Shown here: positions 27,846-37,131 of the stretch, one piece after another
How the letters are laid out: each line of letters begins with the position of its first letter
How positions within the stretch are numbered: position 1 is the first letter of the stretch
Origin: CALJFL01 sp964590005
GTDB lineage: Bacteria > Pseudomonadota > Gammaproteobacteria > Pseudomonadales > Halieaceae
DNA: 64,000 bases
Reading direction: 5' to 3'
NCBI GenBank assembly: GCA_964590005.1
Contig: CAZPVJ010000013.1
Location: 21,974-85,973 of the forward strand
Notes under the pieces: model-generated
The model's input: only the letters and a program-made list of their open reading frames with translations
Database searches by the model: none
What the model was told of the DNA's origin: nothing
Position numbers and translations under genes: made by a program

Positions 27846-29018
27846 ATGGAACAGATTCTCCCGGAAAGCTGGGCAATCATGCACTACGGACTGATACTGT
27901 CCCTGACCTGTGCACAGATGCTTATCGTCTATTTCCTGAGTGACTCCAGCAATCCCCCTGCTGGACTGGGATTGTTTACAGTCTATTTTATGGCCGCCCT
28001 TCTCGGGTGGATCGCGTTTACCCTGCAGCAGGGCTCGAGTTCACCGGTGGGCATCGACGTTCCCTCCGTGGCGGCGATTATCAATACGTACATTTTATTC
28101 CTGGCTTGTGGCCAGCGAGCGCAGGTCACTCGAGGCCGCTACCTGATGGGCGGTATATGCACCTTGGCCGCGCTCAGTGTGTTCTTCCTGCCCGGCGAAA
28201 AAATGTTCCTTGTCCAAACCCTCACCAGCGGTCTGTTCTTCGGCGCCGCCGGTATCCTCTGCGCCTGGCGCGCCTGGCGCTATCGCAATATTGGCGACGC
28301 CATTATCGCGGTCGCCGGGAGCATTATGCTGGTTGGTATGCCGCTGTCGGCCTATCTCGCCGCCTACACGGGTGAAGCCCAGCAGGCACAGGCGATCGCC
28401 TTTGGGACCCACAGCTCGGCTTATGCACTGGTGGCGATTGGCTTCCTGGCCAGTATCCTGATCGAATACCAACAGCACCTGTCGCACCTGGCCACTGAGG
28501 ACCCGCTGACCCGACTGCTTAACCGTCGAGGCCTGGGCGACGCAATGCACGTCAGCCTGGCGGCCGCCGCCCGACACGGTTACACCACCTCTGCCATCAT
28601 GGTGGATATCGACCACTTCAAGCAGGTTAACGACAGCTTTGGCCACGAGACAGCCGACCATGTCATACAACTGGTGGCCAGAATACTGGGACGTATGTGC
28701 CGATCAAGCGATGTGGTTGCGCGCACCGGAGGAGAGGAGTTCTTACTGGTACTACCCAACACCGATCTCGCAGCGGCCAAGTCGCTCGCCGAGCGCATCC
28801 GGGTATCAATAGGGGAATTCCCACTACTGGTCGACCAGCAGCGAATCCAGGTGACTGCCAGCCTGGGGGTGGCCGCGTCACAGGGGCAGGCGGATCTCGA
28901 CGAACTGTACCAGGAAGCAGACCGCGCTATGTACCTGGCCAAGCGCGGTGGCCGCAACAGGGTGGCTTCGGTAGAGCACAAGCCTGTTCAGTTAAGCGCT
29001 GGCAACGGGCAGGCCTGA
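27846..29018 (+). CDS. Membrane diguanylate cyclase (GGDEF)
   Basis: Makes cyclic di-GMP. The 390 aa protein has six to seven predicted membrane helices in residues 10-215, without a recognised sensor name, then a GGDEF domain (about 222-375). The active-site loop is GGEEF at residues 295-299, a competent variant. An allosteric I-site RSSD occupies residues 286-289, five residues before the loop, so product inhibition is expected. IMVDIDHFKQVNDSFGH carries metal and substrate residues. The AraC-type gene begins 5 bp after its stop and is probably translationally coupled. Divergent from the acyl-CoA dehydrogenase operon. Confidence 0.92.
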   Translation: MEQILPESWAIMHYGLILSLTCAQMLIVYFLSDSSNPPAGLGLFTVYFMAALLGWIAFTLQQGSSSPVGIDVPSVAAIINTYILFLACGQRAQVTRGRYLMGGICTLAALSVFFLPGEKMFLVQTLTSGLFFGAAGILCAWRAWRYRNIGDAIIAVAGSIMLVGMPLSAYLAAYTGEAQQAQAIAFGTHSSAYALVAIGFLASILIEYQQHLSHLATEDPLTRLLNRRGLGDAMHVSLAAAARHGYTTSAIMVDIDHFKQVNDSFGHETADHVIQLVARILGRMCRSSDVVARTGGEEFLLVLPNTDLAAAKSLAERIRVSIGEFPLLVDQQRIQVTASLGVAASQGQADLDELYQEADRAMYLAKRGGRNRVASVEHKPVQLSAGNGQA

Positions 29019-29023
29019 GCGCG

Positions 29024-30025
29024 GTGCGCGACCTCTCTATCTCTGTTTACTTTGTGCGGGCCGTGCTGAAGCATACGGTGCGCCGCGGTATCGACCCGGT
29101 CAGCCTGCTGCGTCGCAATCGAATCTCGCCGCGACTCGTGCAGGAGAGCGACGCGCGAATCTCCATCGAGCGCTTTGCCGACTTACAGGTCAGCACAATG
29201 CTGGCCATGGAAGACGAGGCACTGGGTTACACCGAGCGGCCCATGCCAATCGGCAGCTGGTCAATGATGTGCCACGCGGTGATTAGTTGCGAAACCCTGG
29301 GTCAGGCGCTGGCGCGACACTGCCGATTTTTTCAGCTGTTCGGTTTCAGCATATTTCCCCAGTTTCTGGTGGATGAAAAAACCGCCAGCATCCGCCTCGG
29401 TAGCGATGGACGGGAAGACGCTCCCGTCCCCTATATGTCCGAGTTAATGTTGTTTAACTCACACCGCTTCGCCAGCTGGCTGGTGCAGGAGCATCTCCCG
29501 CTGCAGGTAGTCAACCTCCGTTACCCACCAGCGGCGCAGGAACGGGATTACCGGCATATGTTTCGCGCCAACCCCATGCAGTTCCAGCAGCCCCACTCAG
29601 AACTTGTCCTGTCGGCCTCTTTGCTGCAGAAGCCGATTGTGCAAACCGAGCAGTCACTGCGCCACTACCTGCGGCACCCGGTTTTGCTGATGTTAACGCA
29701 GGATTTTGCCAATGATAGCTGGACCACCCGGGTCCGGGAAAAAGTGCGCCATAACCTGACCGATGTCCCCGAGCTCAAAGAGGTAGCCAGCTCGCTTGAG
29801 GTGCACCCACAGACCCTGCGCAGGCGTCTCTCCGCGGAGGGCATCACATTCAAGGAAATCAAGAACCAGTTACGCAGGGATACAGCGCTACACCTGCTGG
29901 GCAAGCAGGGCCTGAACATCGAGGAGATCGCGTACCGTTCGGGCTTTTCCGAGTCCAGCGCGTTCATCCGGGCATTCAAAAGTTGGACCGGTGTCACACC
30001 TTACACTTACCGCAAAGGACTCTAG
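29024..30025 (+). CDS. AraC-family regulator (OruR/Arabinose_bd type)
   Basis: Transcription factor of 333 aa starting at GTG 29024; the frame is open further upstream but overlaps the cyclase gene, so the coupled GTG is preferred. The N-terminal ligand domain (about 15-200) resembles the Arabinose_bd domain of AraC proteins such as OruR, with ISPRLVQESDARISIERFADL. The double helix-turn-helix (about 240-330) is clear in LKEVASSLEVHPQTLRRRL and IEEIAYRSGFSESSAFIRAF. This subgroup often controls catabolic or amino-acid genes. Coupling to a cyclic di-GMP synthase is notable. Confidence 0.9.
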   Translation: MRDLSISVYFVRAVLKHTVRRGIDPVSLLRRNRISPRLVQESDARISIERFADLQVSTMLAMEDEALGYTERPMPIGSWSMMCHAVISCETLGQALARHCRFFQLFGFSIFPQFLVDEKTASIRLGSDGREDAPVPYMSELMLFNSHRFASWLVQEHLPLQVVNLRYPPAAQERDYRHMFRANPMQFQQPHSELVLSASLLQKPIVQTEQSLRHYLRHPVLLMLTQDFANDSWTTRVREKVRHNLTDVPELKEVASSLEVHPQTLRRRLSAEGITFKEIKNQLRRDTALHLLGKQGLNIEEIAYRSGFSESSAFIRAFKSWTGVTPYTYRKGL

Positions 30026-30107
30026 CCAAATTTTTTGTGCTGGCGGCCACCACGATCACAGAATTTAGCTATAGTTCTTGCACCTGATAATTACCCGGTA
30101 GAACCGT

Positions 30108-32915
30108 TTGATCCGCTTCCTAAAATACACAGTAGCTGCCTATGGTTTCTACCTGGCAGTAAGCCTACTCATCGTCCTGCCCCTGCTCAATATAATGACA
30201 CCCCGGCTGGTTGCCGAACAGCTGAATCGGACACTGCATACCGAAATCATTCTGTTCAACCCATTCACGCTGGCGCTGGAAATTCGCAACGCCCGCCTGG
30301 ATGAGCCCTCTGGCGAGACATTTGCGGCGCTGGAGAAAGCGCATATCAATCTTTCCACCGCCAGCCTTTGGCAGCGCGGCTGGGTCCTGGATTCTTTCCT
30401 GGTCAACGAGTTCTACGTCCACGTGCGCGGCCTGGCCGGCGGAGGCTTCAACTTCTCGGACATGCTGCCGCCCGCCGATGAAAGCGAAGCGGACTCCAGC
30501 GAAGAAGCGCTGCCGGCGCTTACGGTTGGCCGCTTTGAATTTGAAGCCCGGCGGATAGCGGTCACCCAGGAGGATCGCGAAAAGCCTTACTCCACCCACT
30601 GGGACGGTCTGTCGCTAAAGGTAAATAACCTGTCAACCATCCGGCGCGAGGGCCAGCCCTATCGGCTGACAGCAGTAGCCGAGCAAGGCGGTCGCCTGAC
30701 CTGGACCGGTGATGTCTCCATACCCGATGCTACCAGTAGTGGTTCGCTGGAACTGGCCAATATCCACCTGCGAACCGCCTGGCGATTTCTCGAACCCTGG
30801 TTGGCGCTGGAGCTGACCGATGGACGACTGACGCTAAGCGGCGATTACGCTGTTTCGTGGGCAGACACGCCAACATTCAGTATCGACAACGGGGAAGCCC
30901 TACTCAATACACTCGAGATTGTTCCGCAGGATCCGTCAGTATTGCCCGCCACCCACCTGCGACTCCCCGCCGCTAGCGTTGCCGGCATTTCAGTCGACAG
31001 CGGCACTTCTTCGGTGGATATCCAGGCTTTCACTATCCAGGGTCTCGATATCGCCGGTTTCAGCGAAGGGGACCGCGTCAGTCTGGCCGACCTGTTCGCC
31101 ACCTCCTTTCCCCAAGCGGAGGGCACAAGCGACGATGACGAGGGAAACAGCAGCGACTGGCGGGTAGCCCTGGCGGGCTTTTCGCTACAGGAGGCCACGG
31201 TTTCCTGGCGCAGCGAGTATACAGAGCCGCCGGTAATGACCGTTTCCCCGATCAATGTTGGACTGAGCAATCTGCGTTGGCCACTGTCCGGGGAAGCACA
31301 AAGCGAGTTAGACATCTTGATCAACGATGTTGCCTCATTGCAGGCAAGCGGACCGGTGGACCTGTCCTCGGGGTCGGCTTCGATAGACTATGCACTGGCG
31401 GGCCTGCCGCTGGGTTGGTTCAGCCCCAACCTGCCGACAGTCCTCAATGCCGATATCACCAATGGCACCGCTGCCGGTGAGGGACAACTGCGCCTGGCTG
31501 AGTTCGCCCCGGTGTGGACACAGATGGACGGCGCCATCACCGATTTTTCGATGATTATTCGCGAGGAACAGGACTCGCTAACCGGCTGGCAACGATTACG
31601 CTGGAAAGGACTGAGCGTCGACCTACCCGGGCAAGCCGTGTTCATTGAGCAATTGCAACTCCGCAATTACTCAGGACGCCTGCATATCAAGGAAGATGGG
31701 ACCATCAATACCCAGCGCATCCTCGAGGAGGAAGCGGCCGAGGCTAAAGCCGACCAACAACCCGGCGAAGCCGAATCAGCACCCTGGACGGTAGACATTC
31801 CAGAGATTCAATTGGTCGACAGCCAACTGGATTTCAAGGATGAGTCCCTGCCACTGAACTTCCAGACAGTCATCGGCGAGCTGAACGGGAACATCAATGG
31901 TTTGGCGACCACCCCTGACAGCGTTGTGAAGGTAGATCTCAAGGGCTCCGTAGATGGCTACGCCCCCGTTTTACTCAATGGCACCGCGCAACCCTTTGGG
32001 GCGCCACCTGCGGTCGACCTGGGCCTGAGCTTTGAAGGTGTCGACCTGGCCCGACTCACACCCTATTCCGGCACCTACGCCGGCTACGCCATCGACAGCG
32101 GGATCCTTAACCTGGACGTGCATTACGGTTTGGAGAATAACCAGCTCGACGGGGACAACCAGATCGTTATCGACCAGTTAAAGCTGGGCGAGCGTATAGA
32201 AAGCGAAAAAGCCGTAGACCTGCCGATTCAGCTGGCACTGGCGCTGCTCACTGATGCAAACGGCGTCATTGATCTGGCAGTCCCGGTCAGCGGGAATATC
32301 GATGATCCGGAGTTCTCGGTCGGGGGCGTTATCTTTGGCGCGCTTGTCAACCTGATCACCAAGGCGGTCACCGCACCATTTACGCTGCTGGCAAACCTCG
32401 TTGATAGCGACGAGGACCTGCAGACCGTGACCTTCCCTATCGGCTCAAGTGAGCTCGATGAACCTGGCGCGGGCAAGCTGGCAACGCTGGCAGGCGCCCT
32501 GCAACAGCGCCCCGAGTTAACCCTGGTGATCACCGGCAGACTGCACCCGACAGCAGACCGTACTCGCCTGCAAAAACGGCAGTTGGAAGCCGAACTGGTG
32601 GCCGGCGGTATCAGCGAGGAAGCCATCAAGGGCAAGGAAGATGCCTGGGCGGGTGCCATTGAATCGCGCTACCAGGCACTGGGGCTCGCCACCTCTGAAC
32701 CACCGACCCTGGCCGATCAGGCCGATGCTGTGATCGCCAGTATTGAGATCAGCGAGGACCTGCTTAAGTCGCTCGCCGATGAGCGAGCCGCCAGCACCAA
32801 GCGCTTCCTGGTCAACGAGCAGGGAATTTCGGCGGACCGGGCAGTCATCAGGCAGGCCGATATCACCGATGAGAGCAACCGTTTGAGTGGCGTCGAGATG
32901 TCGCTGGACGGCTAA
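30108..32915 (+). CDS. AsmA-like DUF748 envelope protein
   Basis: A 935 aa protein anchored by an N-terminal membrane helix (about residues 8-30). The start must be the TTG at 30108: an in-frame stop lies two codons upstream, and the next Met lies at the end of the helix. Long beta-rich repeats typical of AsmA/DUF748 proteins fill the periplasmic part, with segments such as ALEIRNARLDEPSGETFAAL and QIVIDQLKLGER. The C-terminal 190 residues include SFPIGSSELDEPG-like and LVITGRLHPTADR stretches seen in this family. AsmA-like proteins are linked to lipid transport across the envelope. It overlaps sprT convergently by 4 bp. Confidence 0.82.
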   Translation: MIRFLKYTVAAYGFYLAVSLLIVLPLLNIMTPRLVAEQLNRTLHTEIILFNPFTLALEIRNARLDEPSGETFAALEKAHINLSTASLWQRGWVLDSFLVNEFYVHVRGLAGGGFNFSDMLPPADESEADSSEEALPALTVGRFEFEARRIAVTQEDREKPYSTHWDGLSLKVNNLSTIRREGQPYRLTAVAEQGGRLTWTGDVSIPDATSSGSLELANIHLRTAWRFLEPWLALELTDGRLTLSGDYAVSWADTPTFSIDNGEALLNTLEIVPQDPSVLPATHLRLPAASVAGISVDSGTSSVDIQAFTIQGLDIAGFSEGDRVSLADLFATSFPQAEGTSDDDEGNSSDWRVALAGFSLQEATVSWRSEYTEPPVMTVSPINVGLSNLRWPLSGEAQSELDILINDVASLQASGPVDLSSGSASIDYALAGLPLGWFSPNLPTVLNADITNGTAAGEGQLRLAEFAPVWTQMDGAITDFSMIIREEQDSLTGWQRLRWKGLSVDLPGQAVFIEQLQLRNYSGRLHIKEDGTINTQRILEEEAAEAKADQQPGEAESAPWTVDIPEIQLVDSQLDFKDESLPLNFQTVIGELNGNINGLATTPDSVVKVDLKGSVDGYAPVLLNGTAQPFGAPPAVDLGLSFEGVDLARLTPYSGTYAGYAIDSGILNLDVHYGLENNQLDGDNQIVIDQLKLGERIESEKAVDLPIQLALALLTDANGVIDLAVPVSGNIDDPEFSVGGVIFGALVNLITKAVTAPFTLLANLVDSDEDLQTVTFPIGSSELDEPGAGKLATLAGALQQRPELTLVITGRLHPTADRTRLQKRQLEAELVAGGISEEAIKGKEDAWAGAIESRYQALGLATSEPPTLADQADAVIASIEISEDLLKSLADERAASTKRFLVNEQGISADRAVIRQADITDESNRLSGVEMSLDG

Positions 32916-33436
32916 CCCACGTAGACCAGGTCGCCGTGGCACTGGCGACACTGGTAACTCGCCTTGCCTTTTTGCACCCGGTTATGACGGGTAGATGATA
33001 CCTCGTGATCCTGGCAGAGACAGCGGTAAGCGTGGCTGCGCTGACGACGCTGTGGAATCCCGCTCAGGTCCAGATTGAAGGTGACACCCGGATCGGCACC
33101 AAACCCCGCCATCAGGGCTTGCCACTCAGGACCATGCGGCTTGACCCGCCGGTCATCATAGAGCTGGTGAATGATGTAGTGGGCTACTTCATGGGGTACC
33201 GTGTCGCGGAGATTTTCAACATAGTACTTGCCAAAAATCCACGGGTTATAACGTATCCAACATTTCTTGCCATGGACCTTGAACATCCCGGCCGTCGTGC
33301 CCTGCAAATCAAACTCGACTGGCAGCATAGGGAATTGATAGTCCAGCAGCTTACCGGCCAGACTCACAAATAGCTCAGTGCGCTCTCGCACCTCCGCCTG
33401 CTCTGCTGCGCCAATAGGTTCTATCAGATCCGGCAA
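32912..33436 (-). CDS. sprT: SprT-family zinc metalloprotein
   Basis: SprT/Spartan-like putative zinc protease, 174 aa. The TTG at 33436 is taken as start because GGGAG lies 7 nt upstream and it begins 4 bp after the preceding stop; a longer form overlapping the LysR gene is less likely. The HExxH motif is HEVAH at residues 82-86, with a third ligand in VKPHGPEW. The C-terminal zinc ribbon has paired Cys in YRCLCQDHE and YQCRQCHG. The segment HNRVQKGKASYQC matches E. coli SprT closely. Function in bacteria is not established. Confidence 0.9.
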   Translation of the reverse strand: MPDLIEPIGAAEQAEVRERTELFVSLAGKLLDYQFPMLPVEFDLQGTTAGMFKVHGKKCWIRYNPWIFGKYYVENLRDTVPHEVAHYIIHQLYDDRRVKPHGPEWQALMAGFGADPGVTFNLDLSGIPQRRQRSHAYRCLCQDHEVSSTRHNRVQKGKASYQCRQCHGDLVYVG

Positions 33437-33440
33437 CTGC

Positions 33441-34328
33441 TCACTCCCCCGACCACTTATCGCTGCACATCGCCAGCCACTGCCTCGCCGTTGCACCGTG
33501 AAATCGTTTCTTGTGCGTGATGATATTCAATTGCCGGCGGAAGTCACGTTGTGGCACGGCAACGGGCACCAGTGAACCCCGATTGAAGGCCTCAACAAGA
33601 CTGATAGCAGACAGACAACCAACCCCCAGACCGGCCTCAACTGCGCGCTTGATCGCCTCAGTGTGCTGTAACTCCAGGGTGATGTTGAGGTCTGGCAGAA
33701 TGCCACGCATGGCCCGTTCGAAGGTTTGCCGCGTGCCGGAACCGGTCTCCCTGACAATCCAGTCCTGCGCCAGCAGCTGTTCATCGCTTGCGCTGGTACC
33801 GGCCAGCGGGTGACCCGGCGCCACAAATACCTGTAGCTCATCGCTTCGCCAGTGACGGGTGTCCAACTCCGGATGGACGAACTCACCCTCCACCAGGCCA
33901 ATGGCCAGTTCAAAGTCAGCGACGGCCTCGGCGATCGTTTCGGTGTTGGCCACGGTCAATGAGACATCGGCATCAGGAAAGCGCTGACGAAAATCGGCAA
34001 TCATGCCCACGGCAAGATAGTTACCGATGGTCAGCGTTGCGCCAAGCTGCAGTCTGCCGATCACCTCACCCCCCTCAAGGGCGTTCTCAAACGCGCGAGC
34101 CTGGGCCAGCAAGTTCTCAGCTGACGGGCGCAGTTCTCGGCCCAACTCGCTCAGTCGCAGGCGTTTGCCGCGCCGATCGAACAGTTGCACGGAAAACTGC
34201 TGTTCCAGCTCCTTGAGGGAGCCACTGGCCGCCGACTGCGACATCGCCAGGCTGTCGGCGGCCCGGGTGATGTTTTCGAAATGCGCCGTGGCCAGAAAAA
34301 CCTCAAGCTGACGCAGGCTGTACCGCAT
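33441..34328 (-). CDS. finR: LysR-family regulator FinR-like, divergent from fpr
   Basis: LysR-type regulator of 295 aa. The N-terminal helix-turn-helix reads MRYSLRQLEVFLATAHFENITRAADSL with the SQSAASGSLKELE recognition segment; the effector domain spans about 90-290. In Pseudomonas, FinR lies divergent to fpr and activates it under oxidative stress; the same order and orientation occur here. The opening MRYSLRQL is shared with that family. It is followed by sprT after 4 bp. A strong palindrome lies just upstream of its start. The symbol rests on synteny and family likeness. Confidence 0.8.
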   Translation of the reverse strand: MRYSLRQLEVFLATAHFENITRAADSLAMSQSAASGSLKELEQQFSVQLFDRRGKRLRLSELGRELRPSAENLLAQARAFENALEGGEVIGRLQLGATLTIGNYLAVGMIADFRQRFPDADVSLTVANTETIAEAVADFELAIGLVEGEFVHPELDTRHWRSDELQVFVAPGHPLAGTSASDEQLLAQDWIVRETGSGTRQTFERAMRGILPDLNITLELQHTEAIKRAVEAGLGVGCLSAISLVEAFNRGSLVPVAVPQRDFRRQLNIITHKKRFHGATARQWLAMCSDKWSGE

Positions 34329-34337
34329 GTGTACTCC

Positions 34338-34360
34338 ATATATTGATTTTATCGATATAT
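34338..34360. promoter_or_regulatory. Candidate FinR/LysR box
   Basis: A 23-bp near-perfect palindrome centred on 34349 (ATATATTGAT then ATCGATATAT around a T-rich centre), with 9 of 11 pairs matching. It lies 10 bp from the finR start and is centred about 65 bp before the predicted fpr transcript start, the usual position of a LysR recognition site. It would allow both autorepression and fpr activation. Confidence 0.6.
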
Positions 34361-34378
34361 TATATCTTTTATTCCCGT

Positions 34379-34407
34379 TTTACCAATATAAAGCCGTTAC
34401 TTACACT
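34379..34407 (+). promoter_or_regulatory. Candidate fpr promoter
   Basis: TTTACC at 34379-34384 and TACACT at 34402-34407 with a 17 bp spacer, each four of six to consensus. Weak boxes fit an activator-dependent promoter. Predicted start about 34414, giving a leader of about 54 nt. Confidence 0.4.
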
Positions 34408-34467
34408 GTTCCCAAGACACTGATGGCTCCGCATTGGCGGGACCGACACATGAAAAGGGTGACATCG

Positions 34468-35241
34468 ATGGCGACAATACTGCGTGAGGAAGTGACCGAG
34501 GTTCACCACTGGACGGATCGGCTGTTCAGCTTCAAGACTACTCGAAACCCGGGCTTTCGATTCAAGAACGGGCACTTCACAATGATTGGCCTGGAGCGCG
34601 AGGGAAAACCCTTGATGCGCGCCTACAGCATGGCCAGTGCCAACTATGAAGATGAGCTGGAGTTTTTCAGCATCAAGGTGCCGGATGGCCCGCTTACCTC
34701 AAAGCTGCAGAATATTCGGGTCGGGGATGAGCTACTGGTCAACAGCAAGGCGACAGGAACACTGGTCCTGGACCACTTGCTACCCGGCAGGAACCTGTAC
34801 TTGATTGCTACCGGAACAGGGCTGGCGCCCTTCATGAGTATTATCAAGGATCCCGAAATCTACGAGGCTTTTGACAAGGTCATCCTGACGCACGGATGTC
34901 GCACTGTGGACGAATTGGCCTACCAGGAGCTCATCACGCGGGAGTTACCCAACCACGAGTACCTCGGCGAGATCATCGCTGACAAACTGCTGTACTACCC
35001 TACAGTCACCCGGGAAAAGTTCCGCAACAACGGCCGACTCACAGACCTTTTACGCATAGGTAAACTACCCCGTGATCTCGGCCTGAACCCGATCAGTGTC
35101 GAACACGACCGCTTTATGATCTGCGGCAGCCCCAGCATGCTAAAAGACATCACCGGCATGCTGGACAGCCAGGGCTTTGCGGAGTCCAGGCACGGTGTAG
35201 CAGCCCACTACGTCATCGAGCGGGCTTTCGTCGAAAGCTGA
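34468..35241 (+). CDS. fpr: Ferredoxin/flavodoxin-NADP+ reductase Fpr
   Basis: FAD enzyme exchanging electrons between NADPH and ferredoxin or flavodoxin, 257 aa from the ATG at 34468 (AAAGGG 8 nt upstream); an ATG at 34450 would add six residues. FAD-binding RAYSMAS starts at Arg51, the NADP-binding loop reads ATGTGLAPFMS, and the protein ends VIERAFVES, the form seen in Pseudomonas Fpr. Divergent from the FinR-like gene with a LysR box between. It could supply electrons to oxygenases or iron-sulfur proteins, and contribute to oxidative stress defence. Confidence 0.95.
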   Translation: MATILREEVTEVHHWTDRLFSFKTTRNPGFRFKNGHFTMIGLEREGKPLMRAYSMASANYEDELEFFSIKVPDGPLTSKLQNIRVGDELLVNSKATGTLVLDHLLPGRNLYLIATGTGLAPFMSIIKDPEIYEAFDKVILTHGCRTVDELAYQELITRELPNHEYLGEIIADKLLYYPTVTREKFRNNGRLTDLLRIGKLPRDLGLNPISVEHDRFMICGSPSMLKDITGMLDSQGFAESRHGVAAHYVIERAFVES

Positions 35242-35243
35242 TT

Positions 35244-36944
35244 TCAGCTTGCTTTGGCGACGTCCAGTGCGTCCCTGACCTGTGCCTTTACGAACTTGCC
35301 GCTGGCGTTACGCGGCAGGGGCTCGTCGACAAACCAGATGTAGCGCGGGATCTTGAAAGAGGCCAACAAGCCCTTGAGGTGATCGCGCAGCGCATCGGCG
35401 GCCACTGAACTACCCGGCTTGCAGTAAACGGCCGTGCCCACCTCCTCGCCCAGGCGCTCGTCGGCCACCGCGAAAACCACGCACTCGGCCACTGCCTCGT
35501 GGGAAAAGATTGCGTTCTCCACCTCGGCGCAATATACATTCTCCCCACCGCGCAGCACCATATCCTTGGCTCGATCCACCAGGAAGATGAAGCCGTCTTC
35601 ATCCATATAGGCGATGTCACCCGTGTGCAGCCAACCTTCCGTGATTGTCTCGGCAGTAGCCTCAGGTCGATTCAGATAACCTTTAATAACCGATGCACCG
35701 CGCACCCATAGCTCACCAATCTCGCCCGGCGGCAGTGCATTACCGCTGGCATCAACACATTGCGCTTCCAGGGTCGGCACAGCCGGTCCCACACTTGCCG
35801 GACGATCGATAAAGAACTTCGATGACACCGCCGAAATGATCCCACAGACTTCGGTCATGCCGTAGCCCGTCGTGGGAGCGACGTCATCCATGACCTTATC
35901 TACCTTGGCCACCAGGTCGGGCTGCATCGCGGCACCACCGCCGCCTATACCCTTGAGTGACGACAGGTCCCGGGTTTTCGCATCCGGATGCATCAGCATT
36001 TCCCGCGTCATCATCGGCACGCCGGCAAACGAGGTAATTTGCTCTGCTTCGATTAGACGCAACGCCTCGCCGGCGTCCCATTTGTACATGTGCACCATCT
36101 TGCCACCGGCCATCGCTACCACCTGTGCGACACAGTTGTTGGCTGTTACGTGAAACAGCGGCGTGGCCACAATGGCGCGCACGTCCGGTAATCCGGCAGG
36201 TGCGGCTGACTCGTCCCCGGCAGCAGCGGCCAGAGCCTTGGGTTGCACCAGGTTCATAAAGGCCATATTCATCACATTGGTGATGCAACCCCGGTGTGTC
36301 AGCTGGGCGCCTTTGGGCGTGCCAGTTGTGCCGGAGGTATAGAAGATACAGGCATCGTCATCAGGATCTATGGTGGCGTCCGGCAATTCCGCCGGGGCAT
36401 TAATCACCTCAACCCAGTCAATTGCCCATTCCGGAAGATCCTCTTCCATCCGTACCACGGTGACCTTAAGCTCCGGGAAATCATCACGGATTTCAGCAAA
36501 ACGCAGCATCCGTTCACGATCACAGATCAGCACCTTGGGGGCGGAATCCTGCAGGCCAAAGTTGAGTTCATGAGGTACCCACCAGGCGTTCACGCCAACG
36601 ACGACGGCACCCAGGGAAGTAACAGCCCAGTAAGAAAGCATCCATTCGGGGTAGTTGCGCATGGCAATCGCAACCCGGTCACCGTGACCTACACCCTGTG
36701 ATTGCAGCCAGTTGGCTATGGAGGCCACGTACTCATGGGCCTGCGTATAGCTACAGCGCTCCTCCTGGAACACCAGGTACTCCTTGTCGCCATGACCCGC
36801 TGTACTCAACCAGAGATCGCGCAGCGAGCCCGGTGCATGGGTATAACACCTGGCCGGGTAACCGCGGATTTCCTGCGTGGTGACTTCGAACAACTGTCCG
36901 GGAGAGGTCATTTCCTCCCAAGCCTGCTTTAACTCCTGGTACAC
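35244..36944 (-). CDS. Acyl-CoA synthetase (class I adenylate-forming, FadD-like)
   Basis: ATP-dependent carboxylic acid-CoA ligase, 566 aa from GTG 36944, which has AAGGA 6 nt upstream. The P-loop-like motif is FYTSGTTGTPKGAQ, the A5 motif GYGMTEVCG, the A7 motif WLHTGDIAYMDEDGF, and the catalytic Lys lies in NASGKFVKAQ. The acid substrate is not readable from sequence. It is divergent from the phosphotransferase-crotonase-thiolase operon (187 bp between), which suggests activation of an acid that those enzymes then shorten. Convergent with fpr. Confidence 0.9.
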   Translation of the reverse strand: MYQELKQAWEEMTSPGQLFEVTTQEIRGYPARCYTHAPGSLRDLWLSTAGHGDKEYLVFQEERCSYTQAHEYVASIANWLQSQGVGHGDRVAIAMRNYPEWMLSYWAVTSLGAVVVGVNAWWVPHELNFGLQDSAPKVLICDRERMLRFAEIRDDFPELKVTVVRMEEDLPEWAIDWVEVINAPAELPDATIDPDDDACIFYTSGTTGTPKGAQLTHRGCITNVMNMAFMNLVQPKALAAAAGDESAAPAGLPDVRAIVATPLFHVTANNCVAQVVAMAGGKMVHMYKWDAGEALRLIEAEQITSFAGVPMMTREMLMHPDAKTRDLSSLKGIGGGGAAMQPDLVAKVDKVMDDVAPTTGYGMTEVCGIISAVSSKFFIDRPASVGPAVPTLEAQCVDASGNALPPGEIGELWVRGASVIKGYLNRPEATAETITEGWLHTGDIAYMDEDGFIFLVDRAKDMVLRGGENVYCAEVENAIFSHEAVAECVVFAVADERLGEEVGTAVYCKPGSSVAADALRDHLKGLLASFKIPRYIWFVDEPLPRNASGKFVKAQVRDALDVAKAS

Positions 36945-37131
36945 GGCAAATCCTTACTTATATCATTATGGGCCCGAAAGCGTAGCGCCGCAGAGGCGCA
37001 AGTTCAATGCCCTGAGGGTGTCGCTTTGCGTCTATTTTTTTGATCCCGGACGCCATTGCCCCTACACTGCCTGTCCCACAGAATTACCTGCCTTCACCGG
37101 CAGTGAGCGTAGCTGAGATAAGAGGACACCC

